Assembly (NCBI RefSeq): GCF_013368755.1
Contig: NC_049561.1
Coordinates: 1,178,001-1,242,000, forward strand
Length of the DNA: 64,000 nt
Direction: 5' to 3'
Source of the DNA: Talaromyces rugulosus
Lineage: Eukaryota; Ascomycota; Eurotiomycetes; Eurotiales; Trichocomaceae
Shown here: in pieces, positions 49,155 to 62,714 of the stretch
Position numbering within the stretch: position 1 is the stretch's first letter
How the letters are laid out: each line of letters begins with the position of its first letter
Translations under genes and position numbers: made by a program
The notes under the pieces: model-generated
What the model was told of the DNA's origin: nothing
The model's input: only the letters and a program-made list of their open reading frames with translations
The model's database searches: none

Positions 49155-50559
49155 ATGGCGACCAATATCCCGAACAGCTTGAAAGCCGCAGATGTAGGGC
49201 GCTTCATCACTCGGGCGGCGCAAGTCGAGCGTGCCAAACCCGTGGTCGCCTACTGGTGTTAGTCGTGCCCCTCCTTCGAGATAGGGCCTCAGCGAGCTCT
49301 GTATGACATTATAGCTAACGAGGCAAGTCCGCCACAGGCAATTACTGGGCGGTCAACCAGATTATTTCAAAAGGCCTGCACAACTCTGACGAAGAGTCGA
49401 TACATTTTACCACCAGTTTGATGGACAAGCTCGAACAAGTACGCTCGCCAGCTCTCAAGTCCTCGCTCAGTACTTCGACTAACGATAGACTTCCGCAAGT
49501 TCAAAACCGAAAACCCTGACAACGATGCTATCACAGACAATGTTGCCGGGCAGGCTTATGTGGAGCAGTTTGGATTAGAGATTTTTGGGAAAGCTGATAA
49601 CGCGATTAGAGCCAACAAGGCTTCAAAGTGAGACAAGACGAATCTGAATGTCGACCCATCTCCTACGTGGATTAACAAACTCCGATAGGCAAACCGCAGA
49701 TACATTCCTCGCAGCAGCCACGTTTCTTGAGCTTTGCCAGATTTGGGGCGCATTGGACCCTGATGTTTTATCCAAGGTCAAATTCGCCAAATATCATGCT
49801 GTCCGGATCGCCAAAGCATTAAAGAATGGAGAAGACCCGAACCTCTCAAACCCGGCAGCAGAACCTGCAGCTGAAAACACCGAAGGAGAAGCTCTGGATC
49901 CCAATGACCCAGAAGTACAGGCAATTCAAGGCACGAGTACACAGCCACCGGCACGAGAACGCCAGGCTTCTGTGGAAGAGGTCCCCGATGAGTCTGATCG
50001 CATACAGCGACAACTCGCGCAGCAGTCAATTCTAAACGAGTCACTTCATCCATCACGATCATCTTCGATTCCACCGCCGCCGCTCCCACAAGTTCCCTTG
50101 GATTCTGCTGCTTCCAACACCGAGGAGGCTCCTCCGCCAGAACTACCCTCAGCGCCGTCAGACCTGCAACTACCGCAGGTTCCTCCGACTTTGCCAGATA
50201 CGCCGAAGACCATAGGTGGCTCTGCTGCGTTTCAATCATTCCCTCCTCCTGCGTCAAGCTCGGCACCAGATGTTCCTGACTTGCCTCAACCTCCAGCTAC
50301 CTTCTCCGCTCCTAGTAACCCTGTCATCCAGACACAACCTCCTCCAGTAATTCCTACCGCCACACCGACCATTGGAAACCGTGCTCCCGCAGCTCCAGTT
50401 CCAGGACCTGCTGCTACTAGCACACCACCTGTGGATGATAATTCTATATCACAAGCACAGAAACATGCTCGATGGGCCGTGTCCGCATTGAGTTTTGATG
50501 ATGTGAACACTGCTATCAGAGAGCTCAAAATTGCCCTACAGCATCTCGGGGCTGAGTGA
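49155..50559 (+). CDS. vta1: Vta1/LIP5-like Vps4 activator (multivesicular body pathway)
   Basis: Four exons (49155-49257, 49338-49438, 49500-49627, 49689-50559) give 400 residues. The N-terminal MIT-like region reads SLKAADVGRFITRAAQVERA, then VAYWCNYWAVNQIISKGLH and GQAYVEQFGLEIFGKADNAI, followed by ATFLELCQIWG. A long Pro/Ser-rich linker (about residues 160-345) leads to the C-terminal VSL dimer domain (SQAQKHARWAVSALSFDDVN) that stimulates Vps4 ATPase. The start of the third exon uses a less common AAG acceptor (49497-49499), chosen because it restores LEQFKTENPDND and lies 16 nt past a CTAAC. The protein acts on endosomes in ESCRT-III disassembly. Confidence 0.93.
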
Positions 50560-50912
50560 AAAAGCTGCTAGTGCCATTATCGGGAAAATCAAAGCGAATA
50601 TTTTAAGTCGCTGTGTTCTTGTTGTTGCAAATTGCCCATCCGTCAAACTCGAATCGGAGTTATACCTAGGTGTATGGCGTTCTCTTAAAACATTTGAAAC
50701 ATGCAAGATCATTACATGTATTTCCAGCTAACTAGGATGCAAGTCAGATGTGGCTATTTTTGATGTATAACCTGAACTATATTATGAAAATAAACAAAAC
50801 TCGTTGTCCACAACTTGAGACTTAGTGTTCAAATGTTGGATGTTGAATGTGTAGTTTTATGAGATCAATATATTCAAATGCTAGTATTGAATTGTGGTAA
50901 ATTTAGACAATG
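50560..50912. other. Convergent 3' intergenic region
   Basis: This 353-bp AT-rich stretch lies between the tail-to-tail vta1 and transcription factor genes. It should hold both polyadenylation regions. Nothing else is seen. Confidence 0.5.
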
Positions 50913-53310
50913 TCAAGGTTTGATGCGAAATTCCGCCACCAAGGCGTTAAGTTGAGACATTCCAGTGTCATCGTCGCGTGTCGTATCTTCAAGACCTTTC
51001 GCCGTGCTGAGCCCTGTTCCAGGCAGTATTTGGTTTAGTACCAGGTTCGTCAAAAGCCAGTACTCTGGGGCATATCGCATAAACCCGACTCCTTTCCACC
51101 CATCTGGTTCGGACTCTGTAAATCTTGCGGAAAGCTCCTCGTCCCGAACTGGCGATGGCCAAAGGCGCCCCCAGCGTTGGAGGCCTACTCTTATCCACGT
51201 TGTATCAGGTATAGGTAGCGGCGAGCTTTTTAATTGGAAAACAATTGCATATAGTGCTAGAAAGAAAGAAAACATCTTGTCAGAACCATGAGCATGTTAA
51301 AACCTGGGGGGAATTTACCTGAAATGATTGTGAACATGTTAAGCACACTTAATGTCGCGAAAAAGTGATCAAAATTGCCTAGACTTTCGTGACAAAGAGC
51401 TTTCACTGCTGACAATATGGTAACGTCTCCGTACCCAATCTGGGTTTGCCTCCAAGACTTCAAGGTAACAAAGCATTCCTCGGCAGATCCAGCCTGGAAG
51501 CAAGCCTCAGGAGCCGTGAGGTCAAACCTAAGCTCCTGAAAGAGTAGTCTGGGCGGTTGACCGCAAAACATAGCATATGCTGAATCTAAATTGTAAATGT
51601 ATGTGAAGAGCCTGGGAATAATTTTGTAAGTCCTGGTTGTTAATAAGAACAAAGGGAAAACTTACCGAATTGTAGACTCCCTAATAATAAAGTCGTTCCA
51701 CTCAAACTCTGTTATATCTGCGGTACTGACAGACTTTAGGGTAGCATGATTAAACCCAATGTCCCGAGCCAGCTTTGTCAATGTTAGGTCGACTTTGATT
51801 CTTAAACGAGAAGTATGATATGTTCACTTACCCAGATTATAGAATTAAAGCGATGTCTTCGGACACGCCGTTTACTCTGTTTCGAACCTTCCCAAGTCTG
51901 ATAAAGGCATACGCAATAGGCGGCTTGGAGAATATTGATACGAGAGCTGAGAGAGGCCACAGTATTTTCATCCTGGTCTTCGCAGGTAGTGTTTCCAGAA
52001 AATACTTCATGATTGAATGTGATTTCTTCGATAACATTGAACCAAATGTTTGCCGTGTCATGGTCTCGTTGATTAGGAGAGAGACATGCTCCAAGTATAA
52101 CCATAGCTGTGACAAGGGTGAAATCCACCGTGACCGAGTCGAATGTGGGTTGATGGATAGTAGGCCAATTGGGATACCAGCAGGACCAGTATAGTGCCAG
52201 GAACTTTTCGATATTAGTAGGGCAAAAGAATTGATAGCACATTGTTTCTAGTTGGTATGACCAAGTAACGGTAACCGTACTGTTTTTGGGCTTGTCGATA
52301 ATAGCATTGCGGATCGCGTTGACTATTTCGTAAGTCTTAATTGATAATAAAGCGTTGTCATCGCTGCCCTGACCTGGACAAGCATTAAGATGTGAGTTCA
52401 CATTAAGTACACTCATGTGCTGGTTCGTCGTGGACCCAACAGAATACGTCTCAGGGGCCTGCATCATGCTCGTAGAATATAGCTTTCTGGGCGGGTCTCC
52501 AAATTTCGAATCATTAGAGAAATCATGCAAATTTGTTGCAGTCGGTAAATTTAGGCCATCGGCCTGTATGGAAGGAGTATAATTCGAGGATAACATTGGG
52601 CCAGATGGGAGACCTCGTTTCCACACTTCAGAAACACCTCGATATGCATATGGTTTCCAGAGCCTCTTTGATACTGTTGAACGATGTTCGACACTGCCAC
52701 ACTCGAATGTGCCAACGAACCCATGGGCCTTGGCCACTCTTCCAAGGAACGGAAACTTAGCAACGAGTGCGATATTCAGTTCCGTTGGACGGCAGTTCTG
52801 GCTTCTACCCAGGTTAAATTCTTGAAAAAAGGTCCAGCTAATTCTCTGATGGGCGAGATCGAAGCTGGGATTACTTTTGGCAACGGTTTCTCGACATTGA
52901 GATTGTTGGACGGCGCTTTGTGGAACAGCGCCCATGGAGACCCCAGAAGGAAATTCATCTGTAGTGGATTCCCGACCGGTGGCCGCCCAATTGGAACAAT
53001 TCAGATCATTTGGCTGATCTTGGTGCTCGGTAGCGGCATCTGCGATTCTGCGATAGGAACACTCCTTGTTCTGGACGGCACATGGCTGACATGTTTGACG
53101 ATTATTCTTCAGCACGCAGGCTCTTTTTTGGCGGGCACATCTATCACAGGCCTTGCGCTTTCGGCCCCTTGCCTTTGAAGATATCTGGGGCAGTTCCCAA
53201 GACTCGGCGAGGCGGACTTTACATGTAGTCCAGTGGCGTTTGAGGGCATCAGGGCGGCTGAATGAGGCCTTGCAGAAAACGCAAGAGGATGGCTGTGGCG
53301 TGCTGTTCAT
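50913..53310 (-). CDS. Zn2Cys6 transcription factor with an N-terminal C2HC zinc finger, likely regulator of the VAO cluster
   Basis: Four exons (51832-53310, 51666-51772, 51319-51611, 50913-51256) join to 740 residues. Residues 10-30 hold a zinc finger of C2HC form (CVFCKASFSRPDALKRHWTTC). Residues about 55-85 are a binuclear cluster (CDRCARQKRAC ... CQPCAVQNKEC), preceded by a basic ARGRKRKA stretch. The middle and C-terminal part resembles the fungal-specific regulatory domain (FDLTAPEACFQAGSAEECF, preceded by RLFTYIYNLDSAYAMF). The C2H2-plus-Zn2Cys6 layout occurs in many pathway-specific fungal activators. It lies directly downstream of, and co-oriented with, the ALDH-VAO-ADH genes, so cluster regulation is a reasonable inference. 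Introns 2 (51612-51665) and 3 (51257-51318) are well supported; the first (51773-51831) uses an AAG acceptor and is less sure. Confidence 0.87.
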
Positions 53311-53563
53311 GGCTGTTATACACGCCTTTTCTGTGGAGTGGAGTAGCTAGCCAGCTAGCCAGTAGTCTGGCGATGGCAAATGACGACGAAGAACTTGAAG
53401 GAGAAGAGAAGAAGCATGCACGACGGGAATTGCGGGGACTGACTGGCTAGCCCTGGTAGCCAGACCCACTAAGACGATTGTGTGGGGACTCCACAGTACT
53501 ATATAATTTATAGATTATGATATGTACATCGATTGGTGTTTATATCTCACTAGTACTACTATT
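53298..53563. repeat. Duplicated promoter segment, copy A (next to the regulator start)
   Basis: Copy A includes the first codons of the regulator and its upstream region. Shared words with copy B include CCTTTTCTGTGGAGTGGA, AGCTAGCCAGTAGTC, TGACGACGAAGAACTTG, GGACTGACTGG, ATACGATTG/AGACGATTG, TATAGATT, TGTGATA/TATGATA and CACTAGTACT, in the same order and orientation. The copies differ by many substitutions and small indels. Confidence 0.85.
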
Positions 53564-54162
53564 TCATGGCATCTTAATTGTAAAACGAGGACGTGAATTC
53601 CCTCTTGCGGTTACTATTACCTTTTTCGAGACAATACAGATTTGTGTCAGTGAACGAATAAAATCAAACAAGGATCGATGTGGGGTTATTTGATGCTTAT
53701 TAGCCAGATCAGCACAAATTCATATAAGGCCGGGATCCACAATATTAATATGGAAGAGCTGTGAACCTCGAGTCCTCGACGACACCAGGTAAGAATCAGG
53801 TCGGAGCCTTCCCCCTTATGTCCGGTTTCTTGATAGGATTTCTAGAAAGTCCACCTGCCTAAGTCAATCTGGAAAATCGAACACTGGTCTCCATTATAAG
53901 CAGAATTAAGAGGCTTTTGCGTGCTACTCATATATGCCTTTTCTGTGGAGTGGAATAGCTAGCCAGTAGTCAATTTTACGATGGCAATGACGACGAAGAA
54001 CTTGGAGAGGAGAATGGACTGACTGGTTGACTCTAGCAGCTAGACCTACTAATACGATTGTTCGGGGGCCTCACAATATAATCTATAGATTGTGATACGT
54101 TAATTGGGGTCTATACTCCACTAGTACTTATATCGATTGAAAGCTATAAGCAGTATTTGTGT
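53311..54162. promoter_or_regulatory. Transcription factor promoter, containing a duplicated segment
   Basis: This 852-bp region lies between the ALDH stop and the regulator start. It consists of two diverged copies of one segment (next two entries) around an unrelated AT-rich spacer of about 350 bp. Confidence 0.6.
53919..54132. repeat. Duplicated promoter segment, copy B (with a relic start codon)
   Basis: Copy B is a direct repeat of copy A, about 0.6 kb further from the regulator. It keeps the equivalent of the start codon: on the minus strand ATG at 53931-53929 followed by AGTAGCACGC, against ATGAACAGCACGC in the true gene. After about 8 codons the similarity ends, and the frame stops after 29 codons. 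It looks like a broken partial duplication of the gene's 5' end. Confidence 0.75.
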
Positions 54163-55709
54163 CTACGTTTGCTTGTAAATCTGCAACGTTTGGGTATGGC
54201 AGTATGAAAGCAACCCTTGCCTCCCCCATTCGCCTCCAAGCCCGCTCTGTTTCCAACCTGAAAAGTATCCATGAGGATGGGGAATTCCAAAGCTGTTGAT
54301 CCAGACAGTGCCCACTTCCAGTTTGCGCGCAATCCGTTCAGCAGTGCCACCATCTCCCGACCATACGCATGACCCTAAACCACTGTCTGTATCATTCACT
54401 CGGGTGACGAGTTCGTCCTCCGAGGACCATTCGCAAAGAGGAATGATGGGTCCGAATTGTTCCATTGTCACGATTTTAGAATCGTCAGGTGGCCGATCCA
54501 CGACTGTCGGCCGTATAAAGAGGCCAGGCTGTTCTTCGGTCGTATCACCGCCGCATATCACGTTATAGCCTTTTTCTTTGCTATCGTCAATCAAGCCTTT
54601 GACGATCCTGTATTGCATCTCGTTTTGCATAGGGCTGAATAATGTTGGCTGCTGGCCGGAGGCGTCAATAACTGTGTCTTTGACAGCGTCTACGAAAATT
54701 TCTCGGAATTTTGCAAAGATGTCTCGATGAACATAGACCCTTTTTGATGCCACACACATTTGACCAGAGTGGAAGAAAGCGCCAGCAGCGACCTTTCGAG
54801 TAACGCTCTCGACGTCGACGTCCGGGCAGACAATACTAGCGTCATTCCCTCCTAGCTCTAGTGTCACCCGTTTGAGGGATCTTGACGCGCTCTCGGCCAC
54901 CTTCTTGCCTGTTGCCGTGGATCCTGTGAAGCTGATCTTGTCTATACCGGGGTGCAATGTCATGAGTCTGCCGAGGTCGTTATCCCCATTAAGCACCTGT
55001 AGCACACCGGAGGGAAGAATTGGTATCGCCAGTTCTGCAAATTTCAACGTGGCGTATGGTGTCAAAGGTGAGGGCTTGACAACGATACTGTTGCCCATCA
55101 CGAGAGCCGCAGCGATCTTCGCGACTGCGAGGACTAGCGGAAAATTCCAAGGGGATATTGCTCCCACAACACCCAGTGGTGGATGAGTAGATACAATCTT
55201 GAGCTCATCATCTTCATAGGTGACCTCATCCGGTAGATATTGTGATGCTATGGTCAAGGGTTATTATTTTCATAATTGCACAGCATTATGGAATCAGGTC
55301 GACCCTTACCATTGAACCTTATAAACTTTAGTGTGTCATCGATTTCCATATTAGCGAGCAGATCCTATATGAACTAATGCGTTAGTCTACTAGTTAAACT
55401 TGAATCAATGTCAGATCGTCGAGGCCCTATCCGTACAGATTTGCCAGTCTCTTTTGCGAGGACGGGGCACATTTCTCCTCTGCGAGCCTCTAGTTCATCG
55501 GCTACCCTGAATAAACACTTTTGTCTATCGTCGGCGGACGTGAGCTTCCAGGATTTGAACGCCTCTCTTGCCGCAAACACAGCGTCGTTGAGATCCTTCT
55601 CATTGGCAACCGGCACATCCCAAAGTTCTTTCTTGGTTCTGGGATCTATAGCCCTGGCTGCTGCTGACCCCCCATCCCGTCGTTCGGAGTTAATAATGTT
55701 GGAAAACAT
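54163..55709 (-). CDS. NAD(P)-dependent aldehyde dehydrogenase of the VAO cluster
   Basis: Three exons (55437-55709, 55310-55364, 54163-55247) give 470 residues, normal for class-I-like ALDHs. Seen motifs are GAISPWNFP (Asn 144), KPSPLTP (Lys 167), ISFTGSTATGKKV (Rossmann GxTxxG), TLELGGNDA with the general base Glu 240, and FFHSGQMCVASKRV with the catalytic Cys 274. MEQFGPIIPL and GGEWGRQGLLSYCHTQTLQI close the fold. It oxidises an aldehyde to the acid with NAD(P)+. In this context coniferyl aldehyde, vanillin or 4-hydroxybenzaldehyde are the likely substrates, which is inference. It lies between the VAO and regulator genes, all on the same strand, and its promoter carries the shared box. 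Confidence 0.92.
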
Positions 55710-55803
55710 GTCAAAGATAGAAATAATAATGCTATCGCATAGTCCTGTTAAAATCTACAGCAGACTAGAGCCAAACCATATAAACAATCGTGTAAAACTG
55801 GTA

Positions 55804-55834
55804 GTCGGCACTTCATCATATTTCAAATGCCGAC
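55804..55834. promoter_or_regulatory. Inverted repeat GTCGGCA-N17-TGCCGAC
   Basis: Perfect 7-bp arms containing CGG/CCG half-sites lie 95-125 bp upstream of the ALDH ATG. Inverted CGG half-sites with a fixed spacer are the usual targets of Zn2Cys6 dimers. GTCGGC also occurs at 60061-60066 in the ADH promoter. Confidence 0.4.
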
Positions 55835-55842
55835 CCCAACAG

Positions 55843-55860
55843 CCGGACAAGTGGATTTCA
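55843..55860. promoter_or_regulatory. Candidate cluster box in the ALDH promoter
   Basis: CCGG (55843-55846) followed by GTGGATTTC (55851-55859), about 140 bp before the ATG. It resembles CCGG...GTGGGAATTTCC in the VAO promoter. A possible second, inverted element (GTGGGGAA on the other strand) follows at about 55865-55872. Confidence 0.4.
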
Positions 55861-56193
55861 AATGTTCCCCACGGGATATACGCACCCCCTCCCGGAGATC
55901 TATCACCACCCCCCTTAGGAATCATTGTTTCAAAGTGTGTTTCTAGTATATTTCGCTGTTTCTTCTTTAGTAATGTTTCGATCAAGTGCCTTATGATTAA
56001 ACTGATATATTGTGAAAGCAGTCTACGAGACGATGTTGAAGATTTTAAATGTTAAAGGATAGAATCATATTTCCAAAATAGACCATAAAGAATTTGCATA
56101 TACAAAGTCACGAATACTAGTTACGCCAAACAATCAATTGATACGTTCACGCTCCTTTAAACACAGGCTTTCTCCAGATGTCGGGTTCCACCT

Positions 56194-58778
<2,585 letters not shown>

Positions 58779-59904
58779 TCAATTTTCAAGCCGCACCACA
58801 AGCTTGCCATCAAGCTCATTTACTCGCCTAGAATACTGACTCAGTTCATTCAAGCCGATGCCAATGACCTTCGGTTTCACCAATCCCCTGCGAACAAACT
58901 CGGCTGCCTCGAGGATATCCACTCGATCTCCTGTGATACTGCCAATTACCTTAACCCCATAGTCTATCAGAGTCAAAGGGTGAAAGGACACCTTGGAGGT
59001 CGGTGGAGGGATCCCAACTGCTACCAATGTCCCAAAATAATCCAGGCAGTGAAGTGCCGACTCGTACGCCGATGCAGCTCCGGCGCAGACAATGACAGCT
59101 GAACAGAGAGTTCCACCTGTCTCACGTAAAATAGCACTCCTTAGGTCTTTCTCCTTTTCGTAGTCAAGATAAATTTCTGCACCAGCATCTAGACAAATCC
59201 CGCCCCGTCTCTCACCGCCGTCGATGGCAATAGTACGATACCCCATCGCCTTCGCATATTGCAAGCCCAGGAGTCCCACCCCTCCTGCTGCCCCCGAGAG
59301 AGCTATCCATGACCCCGGTGTTGAGTTGGCGACTTTGAGTGCCTTGTATGCTGTGACCCCTGCACACATAACTGGCGCCAGCAGCTCGCTGGGAACGTCG
59401 TCAGGTAAGGGCGTGATGTACCTCTCAGGCACCACAGCAAAGCTGGCAAGAGTTCCGGGAATATCTCGACCACTGAAAACTTGCGTGATGCATCGTGTCT
59501 CGCCTCCTGCAGCGCTTATACAGACTCGGCACGACCCGCACGCATCGCGAATCCAGCCGATACCAACCCGTTGTCCCTCAACTGCCGCCTTGCTCGCACA
59601 GTCTGAGCCAGTTGCTACAATTCGACCAATTCCCTCATGGCCCAGAATGGAGTTGCAGGAGCCTAGGTAGCCATAGGCGAGTGATAAGTCTGTGCCACAG
59701 AAACCCGTCGCTTCAAGCTTGACGAGCACTTCTCGAGGTTTGAGGGTCGGAATCTCCACTTCTTGGATACGAAAAGTGAAGTTCGGACCTTGCTGTGGTA
59801 TATATTAGTAGCTATACATATACATGTATAGATCTGAAAACCACGAAATGGCTTACATCCTGAAGCACTGCGGCCATTTGGCTCGTTGCGATGGAGCTCA
59901 TCAT
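58779..59904 (-). CDS. Zinc-dependent alcohol dehydrogenase of the VAO cluster
   Basis: Two exons (59857-59904, 58779-59792) give 353 residues. The MDR fold is clear: catalytic zinc ligands Cys48 (TGFCGTD) and His68-Glu69 (LGHEGIG); the structural zinc loop ACGSCRVC...TRC (Cys 101, 104, 107, 117); the NAD-binding GAAGGVGLLGLQYAKAMGYR; and DGGERRG after strand 2, where Asp favours NAD+. It interconverts a primary alcohol and an aldehyde. Placed next to VAO and ALDH, coniferyl alcohol, an aromatic alcohol product of VAO action on eugenol, is a likely substrate (inference). The start has two ATGs in tandem (59904, 59901), and a third in-frame Met follows at residue 10. Confidence 0.92.
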
Positions 59905-61467
59905 AGAGTAGAAGCTGGGAAATCCCTAGGCATCACACTGGTAGAAAACAGCAGAGTGCTTGCTCTCACATTATTTTTATTGTGGAAGTCAACATTGAAT
60001 ATTCACCCTTTAACAGGAACCGGGATATACTGATTGACAGAACTGCCGACTTGAAGATGGGTCGGCGGAAAATTTCCACCTCCACCGGTGAAATTCCACA
60101 GTCGTGCAACTTAACATTCTACATCAACTGATACTTGCATATTGTGTTCAATTTTTTTTTAGGGCTGGATTAGCGGTTCGTGTCTTCGTGCTTGCTGTAG
60201 CAGAATAAGTAGCTTGATCCTTGCAAGGTCTTATTGCTATGGAAAGTTCAAGCCCTAACTTGACGCGTGCTAAGAGACTCGATAGACACATCTATTTGCT
60301 AGCTAGATTTTCATCGCTAACTTGACTCATTATTTATAATTTTCATTCACCTCAACCATATCAATTGATGTTGCTATATAAATACATATGGAAGTAAGTA
60401 GACTTTATAAATACAGACGATACAGGCCATTTTCAGATGTCAAGTTATAATCCAGATACCCTCCCCATCTTCAAATTTCAATAGATAGGATACTCTGGGC
60501 CAGATGAATAATACGTATTACTAACAATATACTAGGTATATAGTAATACCATACTAGATATACATGCAGATAAAATGAAAGAAGAAGCTTTATTCGGAGC
60601 TCAATATTTACAAGTCTGAACATTAGTAAAGACTAATAGCATGCCTCTAGATCGAACCGTACAGTACAAGTCAAAATCTAAACTATGGAATTACAAATCA
60701 AAGGTCATCCTGGTGTTTGTGGGACATATAACGTGGATAATACATAGTTTCAATCGTGAAACTCAAAATTACACCGCCAATAGCTCAAAAATACATATAA
60801 TAGAAGTGATTTTCGACCGATATGTAATGATACCTTCGTAATACAGATACTAACAGGCACGTGACATTAAGCACCAATAAAATGCGGCAGCTGCACTGAC
60901 CTCTGTATCGCCGTTACAAAGATACAGGCTCACATCCCCAACGACAATACGATAATTACTATGTGTAAGCAGAGCAACCTCAACGAGAGTCGCATTAATC
61001 GCTCATCGCCGCCCCTTAGCCGATTGTTTCTCCACTGTGCCCACCTGCAACCCCTTCTGTCAATAAACAAGAAGTCCGAAGAAGACTTTCGGACCGCTGT
61101 GAGTCTTGTATTTCATACCGATTTTTACTGTGCGATCGCGCTCATCCTTGCCGACTTGGTCAATGCCCAGACCTGGCTGGCCTAATTGCAGTCGTCGTAT
61201 TTCTCGCTCAGCGCGTACGCCCTTCCTTCAATGACCTCGAGGTGCCAATAGATTCTCTCGAAAATCAAAACTCGATCTCGTCAAAAATCAGCTCCCGCTG
61301 GTCTTCCTCACCGCCATCCAGTATATGGTGAAGTCTTCGCTCTTCTTGAGAGTTTTGTGAGATCGATTGCGGTATCCGGCTACCAGGAGCTTTGGAGGAA
61401 CGAGAGGGGTATTGGCATTCCCAGCCCGATTAGATTTCCCGGTTTACTTTGGCAAGCTCTCGCTACA
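59905..61467. promoter_or_regulatory. Divergent region between the ADH and SDR genes (about 1.6 kb)
   Basis: The left end holds the ADH promoter with cluster-like boxes. The middle (60280-60850) is very AT-rich with no gene. The right end (about 61000-61460) has several open frames with protein-like stretches in different frames (for example GLIAVVVFLAQRVRPSF) but no consistent gene. It probably contains the SDR leader or a relic. Confidence 0.5.
60061..60099. promoter_or_regulatory. Candidate cluster boxes in the ADH promoter
   Basis: GTCGGC (60061-60066), GGAAAATTTCCAC (60067-60079), CCGG (60085-60088) and GTGAAATTCCAC (60088-60099) lie 157-195 bp before the ADH ATG, the same distance as the boxes in the VAO promoter. 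GGAAAATTTCCAC is the inverted form of GTGG-AAATTTTCC. Confidence 0.45.
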
Positions 61468-62714
61468 ATGGGCTCGGAAAAGCCGGCAGTGTTGATCATC
61501 GGGGGCTTAGGTATGTTGGGAAATATTCTGGCGGGGTAAAAGAACCAGGGAATGCTAATGAATGATTTCCTCTACCGGAATATAGGCTTCATTGGCAGAC
61601 ATACTGCTCTATATATTCACGAAAACAACTTAGCCTCGGAGCTGCGTATTGTCGACAAGGTGCTGCCACAATTGGCATGGTTGGCCCCCGAATTCGAGAA
61701 AGCATGCTCTAAAGAGCACTTTGTACAGGCCGATGCTGGCCAGGAACGTATGTTGTCCCTCCAAGTGTGGCAGCCCTACCAAGTCTAACGAAGATCTCTC
61801 TAGAGGCATTTCCTCGCATTTTTGACCGAGCAAATGGCAAACAATTCGACTATGTGATCAACTGTGCTGGCGACCCTCGCCACTCGCAACCCGAAGAGGT
61901 TTACCAATTCCGAAACCACGACATGTCGCTGGCGCTAGCCAAGGAAATAGTCAAACGAAGCATTCCTGTTTTTGTCGAATCGGCAACCGCAATGGTGTAC
62001 AAGAGTGGTTCCAAACCTAACAAGGAAGATGACAAGACAGCCCCCTGGCACAATCTCGCTAAATGGAACCTGAAAGTTGACGAAGACCTTGCAAAGATCC
62101 CTGAGCTCAACTGGGTTGGTCTACGATTTCCGCATGTGTATGGTGAATATGACCGGCGCTATTTTTCTATTGGTCTCTGTCTCGCAAGAACGCACAAGTT
62201 TCTCGAGCGGGAACTGGAAATGCTCTACTCGAAAGATCTAAAGGTCAACACAGTATACGTCAAAGATGCCGCACGCGCTCTGTGGACTGCCGCGGAATGG
62301 CGGGCAAGCAAGGGCAATGACTCCACCGTTCCCAACGTGTTCAACGTAGTTGATCACAACGACACATCTCAGGCACAAATCGGCCAGGCTCTCTCAGAAA
62401 TCTTCGACATAAAGGTTTCTTTCTTGGGAACCTTGGTATCTCAGCTGGCCAAGCTTAGCCTTGACGATGTTATCGAGGAACTGAACGAGGAGAGTTTACA
62501 AGTTTGGGCTGAACTACTGGAAGAAAAGAAAATTACCCGGGCTGGTCCCATCAGCCCGTTCCTAGAGAAAGACTTAATCAAGGACCAGGATCTGTACATT
62601 GATGGTAGCCTGTTTGAAACAACCACTGGTTTCAAGCCAGAATGGCCAAACTTTACCGTTGACTCACTCCGAAATATGATTGCGAGTTATGAGCGGATGG
62701 GTTGGTGGCCATAA
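61468..62714 (+). CDS. NAD-dependent epimerase / 3-beta-HSD-like short-chain dehydrogenase
   Basis: Three exons (61468-61510, 61586-61747, 61804-62714) give 371 residues. The start MGSEKPAVLIIGGLGFIGRH carries the extended-SDR Gly motif GGxGFIG, formed across the first intron. Next come VINCAGDPRHSQ, VFVESATAMVYKSG, NWVGLRFPHVYGEYDRRY and VNTVYVKDAARALW, typical of the 3-beta-HSD/epimerase branch in fungi. The usual catalytic YxxxK is not obvious: the matching helix reads WHNLAKWNLKVDEDL. Substrate is unknown. It is transcribed away from the VAO cluster, so membership in that cluster is doubtful. Confidence 0.85.

Larger units (their letters stand above)
55710..56193. promoter_or_regulatory. 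ALDH promoter and VAO 3' region
   Basis: This 484-bp region lies between two co-oriented cluster genes. It contains a perfect inverted repeat and a copy of the CCGG/GTGG(G)AATTTC box (next entries). The right part is AT-rich VAO 3' sequence. Confidence 0.6.
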
